64,000 bases of DNA from Acanthornis magna (lineage: Eukaryota; Chordata; Aves; Passeriformes; Acanthizidae), in NCBI GenBank assembly GCA_036785705.1, contig JAWUZG010000036.1, positions 15,681,501-15,745,500 of the forward strand, read 5' to 3'. Of this stretch, positions 23,627 through 37,136 are shown one piece after another. A program made the translations under genes and the position numbers. The notes beneath the pieces are model-generated. The model was not told the DNA's origin and made no database searches. It was given only the letters and a program-made list of their open reading frames with translations. Each line of letters opens with the position of its first letter. Within the stretch, counting starts at the first letter, position 1.

Positions 23627-26600
23627 GTAAGCGAGTAAACTTCCGTTATTGATGTTTTCTTCTGCATCCCAAACCTAATGATCAAAACATATTGCAAAAG
23701 GAAAATTGAAAAAAAAAATTGTGTCTCTGCAATCCAAAATATATTTTACTTGACCAGCTGCTGTTCTGAAGGTAGGTACTTTATGGGAAAAAACAGAATA
23801 CTCCATATTTTGAGACCTAGTACAGAGACTCGAGACATTGATGTGTAATTTTCTATGACTGTTTGCTTAGGATTGTATCTGAAATTTTATAGTTTGCTTC
23901 CTGTGATCATACTTCAGATTGTGTTCTGTTATGTGAGAAGCTTAAGGTGAGTTCAGAAATGGGGGTGATCCATGAAACACATGGTTATTTTTTACTTAAC
24001 TGAGGGCTAGTAGTGTCCTTAATGATTTGAGTGGCTCAGAAGAACACAAAGTCCCTTTGAGAAAGACTGTTTTGTCCTCAGGACTGGGAGGATTTTAAGC
24101 TTTATTTCTATTTCAGTAGTGTTATAGATAAGCCCTAACAGCCACATACAACATCCTTTTCACCGTCTTCTTTCTTCTACTCACAAGTTTGTTCATAAGA
24201 ATAATTTTTTTGGTACTTGTCAGCAAGGTAGTTATCTTCATGATATCAGAAAATTATTAAAGGATGAAAAATACTTTGTAATCCTTCCTATTATGTAAAA
24301 TTATAATAAATAATAATTGATGAATGTTTCTGAAACATCTGAAAACACATTTTTTTACCTCAGTGAAAACACTTTTGTTATATTTGTTTAATAAATTATC
24401 AGCAAAATCAGTATGTTCTGTGGAGTCTATCTTGTTGATATAGAATACTTGGTAAAATCAGCATTTTCTAATTGGGTCGTTATTTTATACAGACAGAACA
24501 AATCACTTCCCTTTGTGGTGAAGGAGGTGCTCTTTTTCAGAATTTCAGTTTTGTGGAATCAAAAAAGCTGTATACAAATTTTTCATTTTGTATGACCTGG
24601 GTGACCTGCTGAACTTCTTCTGCAGATGTGTGGATGTGCTGCTGTGCAAACTGTGCTATAGACACAGCTCTCAGTGTTTTTAGAGCTCAGACCTTGTTTA
24701 CCCCTCTGGGGGGCAGAGACTCCCAACAGTGACAGGTCTGAGCTTTTCATCCTGTGATGGAGGATGTTGGGAGCAGACTTTTTAGATGCTTTTTGAAGAA
24801 ACAGAGTGGAAATTATTCATGCTGCTTAATGTGAAGCCTAATCCTTGATATTGCTGAAAAAGTCAAAGTTCATAGGGATTCTTAGGTTCCTTTGTCCTGA
24901 AATTTATGTAAGACTCTGTTAGTATGGTTACTTTTTCAATGGAATAGAAACGTTTAAAGTTTGATTAAATCTGAAACCGAGTGCTGTATTTATCTATAGC
25001 TGTAGAGGACTGCTGGTATATTGAACATCAGATGTTTTATTTATTAGTTACCATTCAAGCTTGACCTAGGTTAGCAGAAAGAAGAAATGTGTTGGTTTTT
25101 AGGGTATATAAATAATTAGCATTTCCTACTCCATAAGCTCGGAGTACGCCTGTGTGTGGGAGGCAAGGAATTACTTCAGTGGCAGTACTTTTGCTTATAT
25201 TCAGAAATGTTAGCATGGGAGCCTTACCAGAGTGAATGGATAGGGTTTTCCTGGGATATTTCTCTTTCTCTCTCTGTAACTTGCTGGCTCATCTCCCTCG
25301 TGGCCTTTGACTTGCACAGCTGCTCCTTAGGCGGTTGTTTTTGTTGAAGTTCTGCTTATAGCAGTTGTCACATACAGCAGTAGTCTGAAGGGAACCTTTT
25401 GTCAGCTAGATGATAAAGATCTTTTAAAAATAAACAGTACCATCCTGTGAATGGAAATACCTGCCTGCTGGTACAGTGTGAAGCTGTCCGTACTTTACTT
25501 CTGAGAGAGGGTGGGGGGTGAAGTGGTATTTCATATCTCAGGAAGGTGGGCGTACTTTTACCATTATATTTTTTACCATTTACCATTATATCGTTGGTTT
25601 GAGTCACCTGAAAACTTCAGCTCCTGTTGGGGGAAAAGTATGTGCTATTTCAGTACTAATAATTATAAGCAGCAGATTTGCGAGGAAAGAGAGAAGATGA
25701 AGATAATGTAAATAACTGAGCACAGCTATTGAGATATTTAAGATCATCATGCTTCTAACATAATTTTAGTGTTTTTCTTTGCTGTGGATAATTTTGTGTC
25801 ATTTGTCAGTGATGGTGAATGGAGTGGGGAAAGTATTTGAAAAATACTGGGAGGAAACACTAAGTGATAGAAGTTCTAGTAGCTTCTAATAAAAGCAATA
25901 AAGAAATGGAAATAGTAAATTAAAAAATATAGAACAGCATTCATTTGAACTTGAAGAATAGAGAATAGTGATTGTCAACAAAAAAAATCTTTTTACTCAA
26001 TCTTTTACTTTACTGATGTCACTGATACTGAGCTGGGGAAAAAAAAAATCTCTAAGGTAGCTGACAGAAAGCTTTTCGTTTCTACAAAAAAGGAAAGTGT
26101 AGTGAAGTTTCCAGAAAGCTTACTGAGAAGCATGAGGATTGCATGGGTATCAGGCACTGTACAGACACAAATGTTACGGCCTGTCTGAGACTCTTGAGGG
26201 GCTTGACAGGATTCATTCTGAAGCCTTGGATAAGAAAGTGGCAACTTAAAAAAAAGCTCATTTAAAAAGCTCAGCTTTAAAACAGTACTTTTTTTTAATG
26301 TTTAAAATTTTTATGGACTGTTTAATGAGGAGAATCCAGTTCACCTCACTGTATCTACAGCTGAGTTGGCAGGAAGGCAAATGAGGATTATTATCTATAG
26401 CTTTCTGTAATGTAATCTGCTCTCTTGGGAAGCTTGTGAGGATGCAATTGTAAACACTGTGTTTTAGATGGGGTCATGTTGTCAAATGATTACGTATGTG
26501 TTACCAAGGGCAGCAATTAGACATGTAACTGGCATGGATTAAACCTCATCCTATGGCACTGAATTGAAAGAAAAATGTCAGTGTCACAGATAGCTTAGGG

Positions 26601-29600
26601 CTCTTATCCACTTGTTGGTGTTTCGTATTAAGTTTTTATATCTGGAAATTGCCAAAAAATGTTGACACTGGCATTTTCTTTAAATGTAACCTGAATCTAT
26701 AATATGAATGGGTAACCATTACAAACAAAGGGAGAATTAGTATGAAACTTTCAATGTAATTTTATACAAATAAAAAATTCAAATATTTAATTTTGCATGA
26801 AACTTTATTGAAACTAAATTCATATACCAAATTGTTGAATACAAAAATAAAAATCTACTCAGTGTGCTCCTATTCTTCCATTTTCTCTGTCTGCATCCCC
26901 CTTTTTTCCCCCATGACATTCTGCATCCCATAATCAGATAAAGATAGAAAGCTTAAAACAACTACTTTCTAACAACTGTGTTGGTCTGTATTATGAAACC
27001 ATCAATAAAATGGATGGCTCCTGTAGAAAAATGAACAGGAAAGTTTCTAGTGATTTTTTTTGTTGTTGGTGTTGTGAAAGGGAGTGTTTAAAGAGCTTTT
27101 AAATGTTTTCTAGCTCTGTGTGATGCTGTGTGTGCATGTGAGGCATATGCGCCCATGTGGAAGATGTAACGGACAGTAGGAATTTAGTTTGCTGTTTGGT
27201 TTTTAGATTACTGAAGGCAATAGTTTGTTCTTAAGCTTAGCAATATTCCTGTATTTCGGGAGGAAAGTAGCATGGGCAGTGTTGGTGTGTTCTGCTGCCT
27301 GTGCGAGCTGGCTGGGCTGGGGCACTTGGGGTGGCTGTGGGGCTGCTGGGGCTGACCTGCCCCAGGGACTTGCACAGCCCGACCGATGATGACCAAAGGC
27401 CCTGCCAGCCCTGTCCTTGACCCTGTTGCCATGACCATGTTCCTGCCCTCTTCTCCATTAGCTCTTGTGATCGTGTGGCTGCACCAAGGCTGAATCTCCA
27501 CAGTTGGTGAAAGCAGGCCCGTCTTAGGAATGGGGAGGGAGTGGGGGAGCATTTTTCTTCATGGGGGACGCAGTGGCAGTGTGTACTTGGACTGGCACTC
27601 CACTGCCTTTGGCACCACTACCTGTCCACTCAGACCTGAGCAACAGCCAAGGTGACAGCTGTTATAGACACTGGTTAATGATTAAATCTGGTGTAAGCAT
27701 ATAGCCTAGGCAAACAGGGAATACTGCAGAAAAACAAGTACTAGTATTCACTCCCTGATGAAGGACGGACTTGTGCAGAGATGTGACATGGTTCTCTCAA
27801 GGAAGAGCAAAATTGTCATAGAGTTAGCTATTAAATTCGGACTCTTCTGGTCTCAGAATAGTTTTGCTTTTATGTAATTTTACTATGGAACTGCTATGTC
27901 TTGGATTCATAAGGTTTTATAAATGGTACGTGAGGAGTACACATCAGAGGATGCCTCCTTTCCCTGTGTCTCAGTGACATAGCTACTGTACCCTGGGATT
28001 CTCAAGCAGACATTTTCCTTTAAATTTTATTTCCACCTTTGCTTTCTGTTACCAGTACAAAGTGCATTGACCTTAAGGTTATACTGAAAGATGAAGCTGT
28101 TGATTTGTTACCCTGAAAGAGGAAGGTCTTGGGAAGGACTAATGTGGTGAGGTAAAGAATCACTTGGCTCCATCTCTTTCTAAATTTTTTGTTTAAAATG
28201 AGGAAAAACTGCTGTTTCATCTCTCAAGTAATCTGATTAGTATTCATGAACATCAGCCATGAAGCACGAGTTCCTCAAGGTGAAATAAATTAATCTTTGG
28301 CTTTCTCCTCCAAAAGTAGTGTGTCTGCTCTGAAGTTATTTTTATGTCCTTGCTGTTCTCTTAACTCTTTTTGGGACTACTTATTTGACATTACAAAACA
28401 CTTTCCTCAACTATTTCCCATACTTTCCCATATTAAGACTTGTGACAGGTCAAAGGGAGAGCTGTTTCTGATGGAACTTCAGAAAACGGAAAATGAGAAA
28501 AAATTTCATTGCATGTATTTCATTGCAAGTTTTTTTGTGATACAGAAGTGAGTTTTGAGGATTGGTTAAGTAAAAGCAGCCCCTTACTCAGCAGGTGTGA
28601 TCTCTTGTGTGCTCAAGTGTGCTATTCTGGCTGCAGCTTTTGAAATACTCTAAAAAGTTTTCTGTTTTCTGAGCTCTCTAGAGTCACATTAGAGGGGAAT
28701 ATTTGTGCTTGTGAGTCATCAGTATTTTGTTGCGTGCCAGTCTGGTACATGTGCATTAGCCTGTTAGTGTCTTAATGGCATTGCACCAGTGTAAAATGAG
28801 GGTCCAGCTGAGAACTGCAGGAGCTGCACAGCTGTCAGCAGTGAGCATGGGGTCCCCTGGAGGATCTTCACTATTGCTTTTCATTCAAGAGGGATACAGT
28901 GATGTGAATTTCTGATTCCATGTGGTGTTTTTTGGTCTGGTGCTCAAGAAGGTGTGGTTTTACTTGCCCCATACTGATGCAAAACCAGAAAGGCTAAGGC
29001 TGTATTGTTACGATGATTTTTTGGTAAAGTTTCTGGAGTATAAAATTTATTTTTCATATAATAAAGATTAGGCTTTAAGTACATTTTTAAAAGCTCCCAG
29101 GACAAACTGCATTCTTCTATGTGCCTTTGTCTTATTCCACATAACTTTTTCAATGTAATTTGTGGCTTGTACTACTTGATACTGTTCTGCAGAAGATTTA
29201 GGTATGTATTTTTTAGATCATGTAAAGCAAGAACAGGAGCTTCCCTCTAGAGCATATTCTAACTTATAGGGACAGGTAACAGAACTTTAGAAAGCTTACC
29301 AGAAATATAGATATTTTCTTTAATCCTGTTTTGTTGGTTTTTTGTTGTATTTTTTTAAAATTGATGTGTAAGCTGCATCTTAAGAAATCAAGGAAGTTCC
29401 TGTGACAGCTATTTTTTTCTGGTAGACTGAAAGCTACTGACACAGAGCTCATCTGAATCATTTTAAATGCTAGTTTGCGGATCTCCTCTCCCTCAACTCT
29501 CATAAAAATCCTCCCAAAGTACTTGTGTGCTAGTTTTATTAAATCTTTTGGCCTTTTGGGTTGTATTTTGTGTTTACTGTTGAATGTCAAATTTTGAATT

Positions 29601-32600
29601 TAGTATGTTAGGCCTTCTAAGCATTTTAGGAGGTAACATGAATTTGAATTTGAAAATTACAGTAATTGTGGAGTGGTGCTGTAACAGGGGAATGCTGAAT
29701 CTGAAGACAGTTTTTATTTTTTATTCAAAATAGTATTTGAAAAAAATGTCTTGCTTACAATTTTTAAAGCTATGCAGTCATAGGAATTACCTGAATGGAG
29801 ATTTCTTGACCTGCTTTACTACTTTCTAAAACAGAGAATTAAAATATTAAACCTCACAGCATAAGTTGTTAATACTTACAAAAACTACACCATACCTAAA
29901 TCAGAAATTGTAGGAAAGGAGGGGGGACGACAGGGAGTTCTGTTTGGGGCCACACAGAGACTAAATGAGTTGAGTACTACACACTGTGGTGTTAAGAAAT
30001 CATTGCAGTTCAAGGAGGTGGTTAAAATTTAAACAATTGATCTGCATTCTATATACAAAAATAACTCTTAAGATGGGTCTTGAAATATACTTGAAAATGG
30101 AGAAAATGGAGAGTCTGGTCTCTTCGTATGCTGTGATACTACAGAGTTGCACGTACATGCAAGTTATCTGCTAGCAGCCATCATCAACAGTGTGACTTTT
30201 CCTGTTGACCTCTAGGCTTTGCCTGTCAGATGGTGACATACCTTTTAGTAATGACTGTAAATGTGCTGAGCCTCAGTTGCCCTCAGTCTACATGTACAAT
30301 TCAGACTTTTGTAGTATAGCTTCATAATTGGCTTAATCTGATTTAATAAGAATGCATTTAGTACATCTTGGATTCAGTTACTGTCCAAAATGTGATTGTA
30401 ATCTGTTGCCAATCAGTTCTAGCAGATATGGAGAAACTGCTAAGTTAACCTGCCAATTGTCCTATAGTTTTCTTTGAAAGTTTGGTCTGATAGGGGTGCC
30501 AGTGGTTCTAGAAGTATTTCCTGAGATAATTACACTGCTGTTATCCCAAAATTACGAATTCTGAGGTCTTTTTGCAGCTCAGTGACAGATGTCAGCTGGT
30601 CCTTGTGTGAGTTGCCAGAGAAAAAATCCTGCAGCTATATTCTTGTGATGGAAATTCTCTACCTTGCTCAGTGCCAACGCTGCAGCATTATGTTGCATCT
30701 GCATCATTCTATCGCACCTTGGTAAAAATAGATGCAGAAAAGAAACCAGCGCTGCGTGCATCAACCTTCCCTACAACACACAACTCCAGCAGAGACTCTC
30801 AAAGATTTTAAGTGAGGAATGCAGAAGAAGGAGGTGAACATTGGAAAGGCACTGCTGTCCCTACAGTAGCCTTTTGTGAGGGCTTAATTATTTCTCTTGT
30901 ACACAACGCAACTTGTTTCCACTGCTGTGCTGGCTGAATTGCTTTGCACTGAAAGTTGGTGATCCCTTGCGGTGTCTTGCTTTGGTAATAACTTATTCTT
31001 GAGTACTGTAGAAACGACAGCTTCACAGCTGCAGAGTTCTGAAAACCTTTTAAAAATGAACGTTGTAGAAACAAAGTGGTAAATAGGAATGAAAAAGCAG
31101 GAGACTGAGCCCCCAGAAGTAGAAAGTTTTTTAGTCGTTTTGTTTTCCAGAGATCTTTTTTCTACTCTTGCTTGCCACTAACCATTTCAGAAGGAAACCA
31201 CCTGTGTAGGTTCCTAGAGGCAGTGCCTTGTACCTGTAGAAAACTGAAGAGCATCACTGAAGTGCTGTATTTGAGACTTCATAGCCCTTTCCCTGATGCC
31301 AGTTGTGGCTAGTTTGTTGACTTGATCCATGAGATGAGTCAGTAGGTGGAACAGGGAAGGCCAGCGCTCCTGATCTGAAGAGCTATGGACACCTCATGGC
31401 ATGATTTGGGGGCACAGACTGATCAGCTACCCAGTGCCTTCATCCTCTCACATAGGATGAGATGAGATGCAGCTGGGCTCTTGTAAGTATGCAGAGGGAA
31501 TGTAGCGAATGTAGTCCTGAGTTTCTCTGAGGAAGCATTTCCACCTACTGCTGGGACACCGCTTTTCTTTGAAAGTGTTGGAAGCTCTTCCTGGTCTAGA
31601 ACATAGTGAAAGGAAGCAGAAAGTGTTGAGGAACCTGATGTTGGAATGATCCCAACTTGAAGGTGTCCTTGTCTCCATCTCCTGGTAACCCAGCTTTGAC
31701 ACACTAGTGTGTTTGTCAGTTTGTCATTCCCCCCACATTTGTGGGGTCTGACAAAAAGGTCATTATTCATGTGATTCTATCCATCTTGGGTGTATGTTGT
31801 CATGTCTGGCTTTGATAAGCATGATGACTTGCTGGGCTTGTTCTAGAGCAGAATGATGCTCAAATCCACAGGGCACTCTGTGGCAAACTGCCTGTTAACA
31901 TTACAGCCTGTAAGAGGGAATGACTCGGGCCTGAAAATTCTGTGTGAGCAATAAGAAAGCTGCTGTCAGAGAGCAAAACCATGGTATACCCTCTGTTCAT
32001 GCCAGGAGTCATGGAGGCTGCTTTTTCTGCTCTTCAGAAAGAGACCAGCAAGACTCTGGTTGGGCTGGAAAAGAGAAGGTGGTTTGCAGTTCGCAGCTCG
32101 AGCACAGTAACGCTTCAGCAGAGCAAAACCCGTGGGAGCTTAGAGATTTAGGGCTACCTCGCAAAACATGAATGTGTCTGACAGACAAAATGTGTACCTT
32201 GAAGGAGGAGAGAGGTGGTTTGCTTCAGGAGAGTTCTCAGATGGGGGATGGCATGATACTGCTTGGCTAGGAAGGCAATTTTTCAAATTGATAGAAAAGT
32301 AAATGGTGACAGAAACAGCCCTAAACTTTCACACAACAAAAAGACTGTAAAAGACATGTCTGTGGGACTGTGAAGTGCAGCCACAACAGTCTGGAAGGAG
32401 TTCTTGTCATGCTTTAGAAGTTGTAGAGTGGTTGCTGTAGTTCTGTTGGCAAGTACATAGGAACACATGCTGTTGAATTTGGGAAGGCTGTTAATGCTGT
32501 GCAATACTTCCCCAGCTGATAAAACCTAGAAATATTTCTAAAAGTTGGTGTAGTACCTGAGAGAAGGGGATCATGGCAAGTGCTGGTGTATGTATTTATC

Positions 32601-35600
32601 AGCTGAAGCCAGTCTTTCATTATGAACAGCCTGGTATGTTCCTCCTTCACCTTCACCTTCATACTGCTGTTTCTTTGCCAAGAGAACATATAGGCTCTCC
32701 ATGCACAGTCTGCCACTGGACTGATGAAATCTGCTCCTCTTGTGTGTATGTAGAAGTGTGCAAGTGTGGATGCTGAGGAACAGCCGAATAGAGAATAGGC
32801 TGAGATAATCCTTTGTCAATATTAACCATGGCTATTAATAAATCTTGCGTAATTTTTAAAAGAACCAAGCCCTCTACCAGAAAAAAGCAAAATACTGAGA
32901 TAAATGAGTATGATTTAAAAGAAACAAACCATATAAATTTACATAGTTCAGGCTCATTAAAATTCATGGTAAGCCATATCTAGATGTGACTGGAGATGGT
33001 CAAAGGAGAGGTTGATTGAATGGTGAAGGGGTTTTGAGATAGGTTTGGGGTTTTTTTATTGCTGGTATGGGAAGAGTGTATATTTGCAATGGTAAATGCT
33101 TGTAAGTCTCTTTTGTATCAGGATATTGATATTTCCATAAACTTATCTTCTGCAGTTACATGAATGGAATTTTAAGGTTTGGTATCAGAGAAATTAGGAC
33201 GCTTAGTGGTTTGAGCTGTTATTTGAAAACTGAACAGTTAATCACCTCATTTCTACTATGATAGAGTTTTTCAGGATGCTGGGGGCCTAAAACAGCTAAT
33301 GTGGGTTGTTCTGATCCTCTGCTTCTTGTTTTACATAGTTTTGACAGTCTTGGTGATGATTCAGGTGCTGACTGTAGCTTCTTTGTTAGAAAGCTGACAT
33401 GCACTCTCAGTCCTGCAAAACTAAACAAAAATGTGTTTGCCTGTCTTAGGAAGTGGAGGGTGAAATTTTGTGGCTTATTATGGTGTCGTCCCTGACTCTT
33501 GTCATTCTCCCTGATATGCATATCAGAGAGATTGAGGACTCTTTCTTGACTCATCTGAATCCCTTTCAACTTATGAAACCTTGTGTGGTCTTTGCCTGTA
33601 GGGAGGCTGGAATTGTGTAAATCATTCAGTACCTCTGAATCTGTAGAGTGGTCAGCCCGAAGAAGATCTTCCTGTTACTGTGTACTGCTTTCTTTCCTCT
33701 TTTTTTTTAGTATCTGAGCATTTGATGCAGGTGTGTCTGGAATTATCGTCACTGCACTCTGAAGAAGTAGAAGTATCTTTGCTTTACAGGTGGAGAACTG
33801 ACGCACAGACAGATTAAATAACTAGATGACACCAGGTCTTAGACCCTGAGGCACCTTAACTATGAGGTAATTTTTAGTATTTTGTCCTTAATTTTGAGAA
33901 TTTTCTCACGTATTGATGAGCATAACTAACTAAAATAGTCTTTACTAGTCTTGCAATTCTAGATGCGTGCTTTTAATTTTATTTCTGTAAATTACCTTCT
34001 TTCCGTGTAGTTAATTCTGCTGCTTCCAGTGGTCTGTTTGGCAGCCATATCATCTGCGTGTCTGAGGGACAGGATAGTTAACTGTTCAATAAACCCCACA
34101 GACACGAGTTTGCACTGAGTATAATTATGGTTGTTCAGAACTTCAGATTTAACCTGGAGGTGTGTGCTGAAGCACACTTATGATTGTTTATTATTTAGCC
34201 TTTTGAGGAGGAGAGCACTAAGGATGACCTGTAAAGTGATTTAAGGATGTTATCAACTTTCAATGCTGTGAGCTCAGCTCATTGTTTGAAATACCAAGGG
34301 TAACATTAACGGGCAGTCCACATAATATTCTTCTAAAGGTAATGTTTTCCCTTTGAACTTCCTGTGTACCTGAGTTCCAATTTGCCAGCTTGCACTGCAT
34401 GGGGTGCTCCATCTCACACCATTCTGCTGACAACAGATCCATCACATGGATTAACTGAAGCATGAAGCCAGATGAGTGCAGGGAAAGCTCAGGAAATGCA
34501 ACTACTTGGGTGTATATATATTGCAGAGCTCTGAATTCTTGGCACACTATTTTTATTCACTGTGATTTAAATGATTTCAAAGAAAATTGTGTGTTTAAAA
34601 TACATGAAGTAAACAGAGTACTTGCCAGTTCTTGGCGAGGAGCATGTAATGTCATTGCTCTGACAGATACCTATAATGGATCTGTAACTATCAGTCTTGT
34701 GCTGATTGGGTGATTAATTAAGGAAAACCAATGTGTAAATATAGCTGATGAAGTTTTCTGTCTCACTGAAGACAGCATTTATACTGAATAAGTGCTTTTC
34801 AAATCAGTATCACAGGAGATGGTCTGTTTAGAATTTGATTGACAGACTTGAAAGCCTCACTGTGCCGACCTCCATTATACCTCCGCTGTACCTCAGAAAG
34901 TGTTTTAAAACTGAGAAAATTTACAACTCATGATGACGTCTTTCCCAAACCTATCAGGATTAAAAGCTATGAAACAGAACCTGAGCTTGATCTCTTTCCC
35001 TAATTCATTTGACTAAAAATAGAGAATCCCTGAAGTCCGTTACTCAAATCTGTGAGTATGGCACTGGGATGTCCTGGGGCAGAGTTGAACATGAGGAAAT
35101 GGCTCTGTATAAGAGGTAGTATTGCTCTCAGAGGAGTATGTTATTTGGGATTCTTCAAACCAGAATGCTGTGGTGGCAGGACAAAATGCTCCACTTCACT
35201 GCTTTGAAGGTTGTGGTTTTTGGACTTTGTTTTCCGTAATTAGGAAGTTATTAAAATGAAACAAAACCAGACAGACTTAGAAATGCTGAACAGTCTTTTT
35301 TTTACATGTGTTTCAAGCTCCATTTTAAATAGTCTGTTTCCTGTAATAAAAAAAAGTCAGATATGAATATTTTCATGTTTAGAAAAGTAGAAAAAGATTA
35401 TATGCTGTATGTAAGTCTGCTTTATACAGACTAAAAGATTTATTTTATTTCAAAATGTCAGAAATAAAATTTTAACTTTCCAGTATAAAAACCAAAAAAA
35501 AAAAGCTTCACTAAAAAAAAAAGCTTTTCTACAATTGAAATAATATTTTTCCTGAAAAAATATGGCTTAGTTGGCTGCAGCTGTGATGAAGAATAGATGA

Positions 35601-36802
35601 CAATATCTAAGTGCATAACTTTTTTAGAAGAATGATTGTATCCACATTTTCTTACAAAATCGTTTAGGAATTGCACCTTGACCCTTAATAATGCCGTTTG
35701 CCCCATAGGCTATGGCTGTTCATTTAAAAAGATGCTTGATAAAATATGGCTGGATGTGTGCTATCAGGAGAACATTTAAGTGTGTAGGGTGGTCTAAAGC
35801 AGTGCAATGAAATAAGTCTTAAGAGGTGATTGTTTCACATGAATGCCCAGAACCATGGAAGACTTCATTGAGGCTCCTTACATATCTGTTGGATAACACT
35901 GGTGCCGTCACATTTATATCGGGGTACTGCAGCCACAAAAATGGTTAATTAATGATTTGAAAAAATGATGTGATCCTCTTAGGATGCTGTTAAGTGCTGG
36001 CAAAAAGGTACTCAAAGAATAAACAAAGCAGGATAGAATAATAGTAGCTTTTAAATACAGTATTCCTCTCCTCATCCTCTGGCATTTGTGGTAATGAAGT
36101 CAAGGTCCAGCTATCATGGTATCTGGAAAATTATTACATTTTTATTAATATTTTCTGACCCTGTCTGGACTTGCTTACCATGTAAAGCAGCACTTCTGAA
36201 AAGTAGTAATGCTGCTCTACTTGCCAAGATAAATGAAAATTCAGTGATAAAAATGGGAAATGGTTCTTTTACACTTTCTCATTAGTTGGTTTGCTAAATT
36301 AGCTCAGAAGGAGAAGCTAATCTCTAGGCAAGAGTAAATAGGCTGCATAGCTGTTAGCATGGTTGGCTCATTCCACTACAGACAGCAAAATACTGGATTA
36401 AAAATAGTGTTGCCTGATGTGAATTCTAATGTCTGATGCAGATGGATAGATAATATATTTAACTTCCAAATATATTGTGCATAATTTTAGAACCTTTCAG
36501 AAATGAGGGGAGATGCTGGGGCCATTGCTTTTCCTAAATGTGTTTATATTAGCTGAGCTATAATAAACTAGAGCAGTGGGAGATTTTTTTTGATTTTGCA
36601 CATTACTTCAAAACTGGTTAGAGTAATAGTGTTTATGTGTATTTATAAACATATCCAAGAAAACTTAGAAATTTGGCAGACATACATTGTACACCCACAA
36701 AATATTCATTTGTACTGTGATTTCTTCAACTTATTTTTACACTGAGCATCCCACAGTGAAAATCTTGCGCAGTCACTAGAAGGTAATAAACATCAGTATC
36801 AT
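23627..36802 (+). other. MAST4: Long intron stretch, mostly featureless
   Basis: This is AT-rich intronic DNA. A MIR-like fragment lies at 33772-33835. A GC-richer block without CpG enrichment lies at about 27270-27460. No ORF here has splice sites, codon bias or a recognisable family. I found no RNA gene. Confidence 0.45.
33772..33835 (+). mobile_element. MIR-like ancient SINE core fragment
   Basis: The string tttacaggtggagaactgac followed by gcacagacagattaaataac resembles the MIR SINE segment 'ttttacagatgaggaaactg aggcacagagaggttaa'. MIR copies predate amniote radiation and survive in birds as short fragments. Only about 60 bp can be matched by eye, so chance is not excluded. Confidence 0.45.
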
Positions 36803-36816
36803 CCACTAGGGGGAGC
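36803..36816 (+). promoter_or_regulatory. CTCF-like core motif
   Basis: CCACTAGGGGGAGC fits the CTCF core (CCACYAGGGGGCGC-type) with one departure, A for C in the GCGC part. It lies between the two internal promoters, in an AT-rich setting where such a G-rich block stands out. Binding is inference. Confidence 0.45.
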
Positions 36817-37049
36817 AAGATTTCAATTATTGTAATTAAGAGTAGTAATAATAATTAATTAGTACTTTTTAAACAATGACTATACCAGTGAGATCTTTTA
36901 GTTTGACAGCCTTTATAAAATAGGCTGTAGACTTTGTGTAGTGCTTTGGGTTTTTTATCCATCCTCTAGTGCTTGTTTGAAATGTGATTTTTTTTTTAGG
37001 TAGAAATGCATATAACATTTGCAGTGATAGAAAATCCTTGTGTTACAAT

Positions 37050-37075
37050 GGATAAGATAAGATAAGATAAAATAA
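37050..37075. repeat. (GATAA)4 microsatellite / GATA-motif cluster
   Basis: Four GATAA units in tandem are followed by aaataa. Three junctions read AGATAA, which fits the GATA-factor consensus WGATAR. It could be a homotypic binding cluster or just a small microsatellite. Confidence 0.7.
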
Positions 37076-37123
37076 TTTAAAACTTTTTTTTTGTCTGACT
37101 CCTGCAGATTGAACTCCTAACTC

Positions 37124-37136
37124 GGGGGGGGGGGGG
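37124..37136 (+). repeat. G13 homopolymer
   Basis: A run of thirteen G follows aactcctaactc. It is likely length-variable and prone to sequencing or assembly error. Confidence 0.85.
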
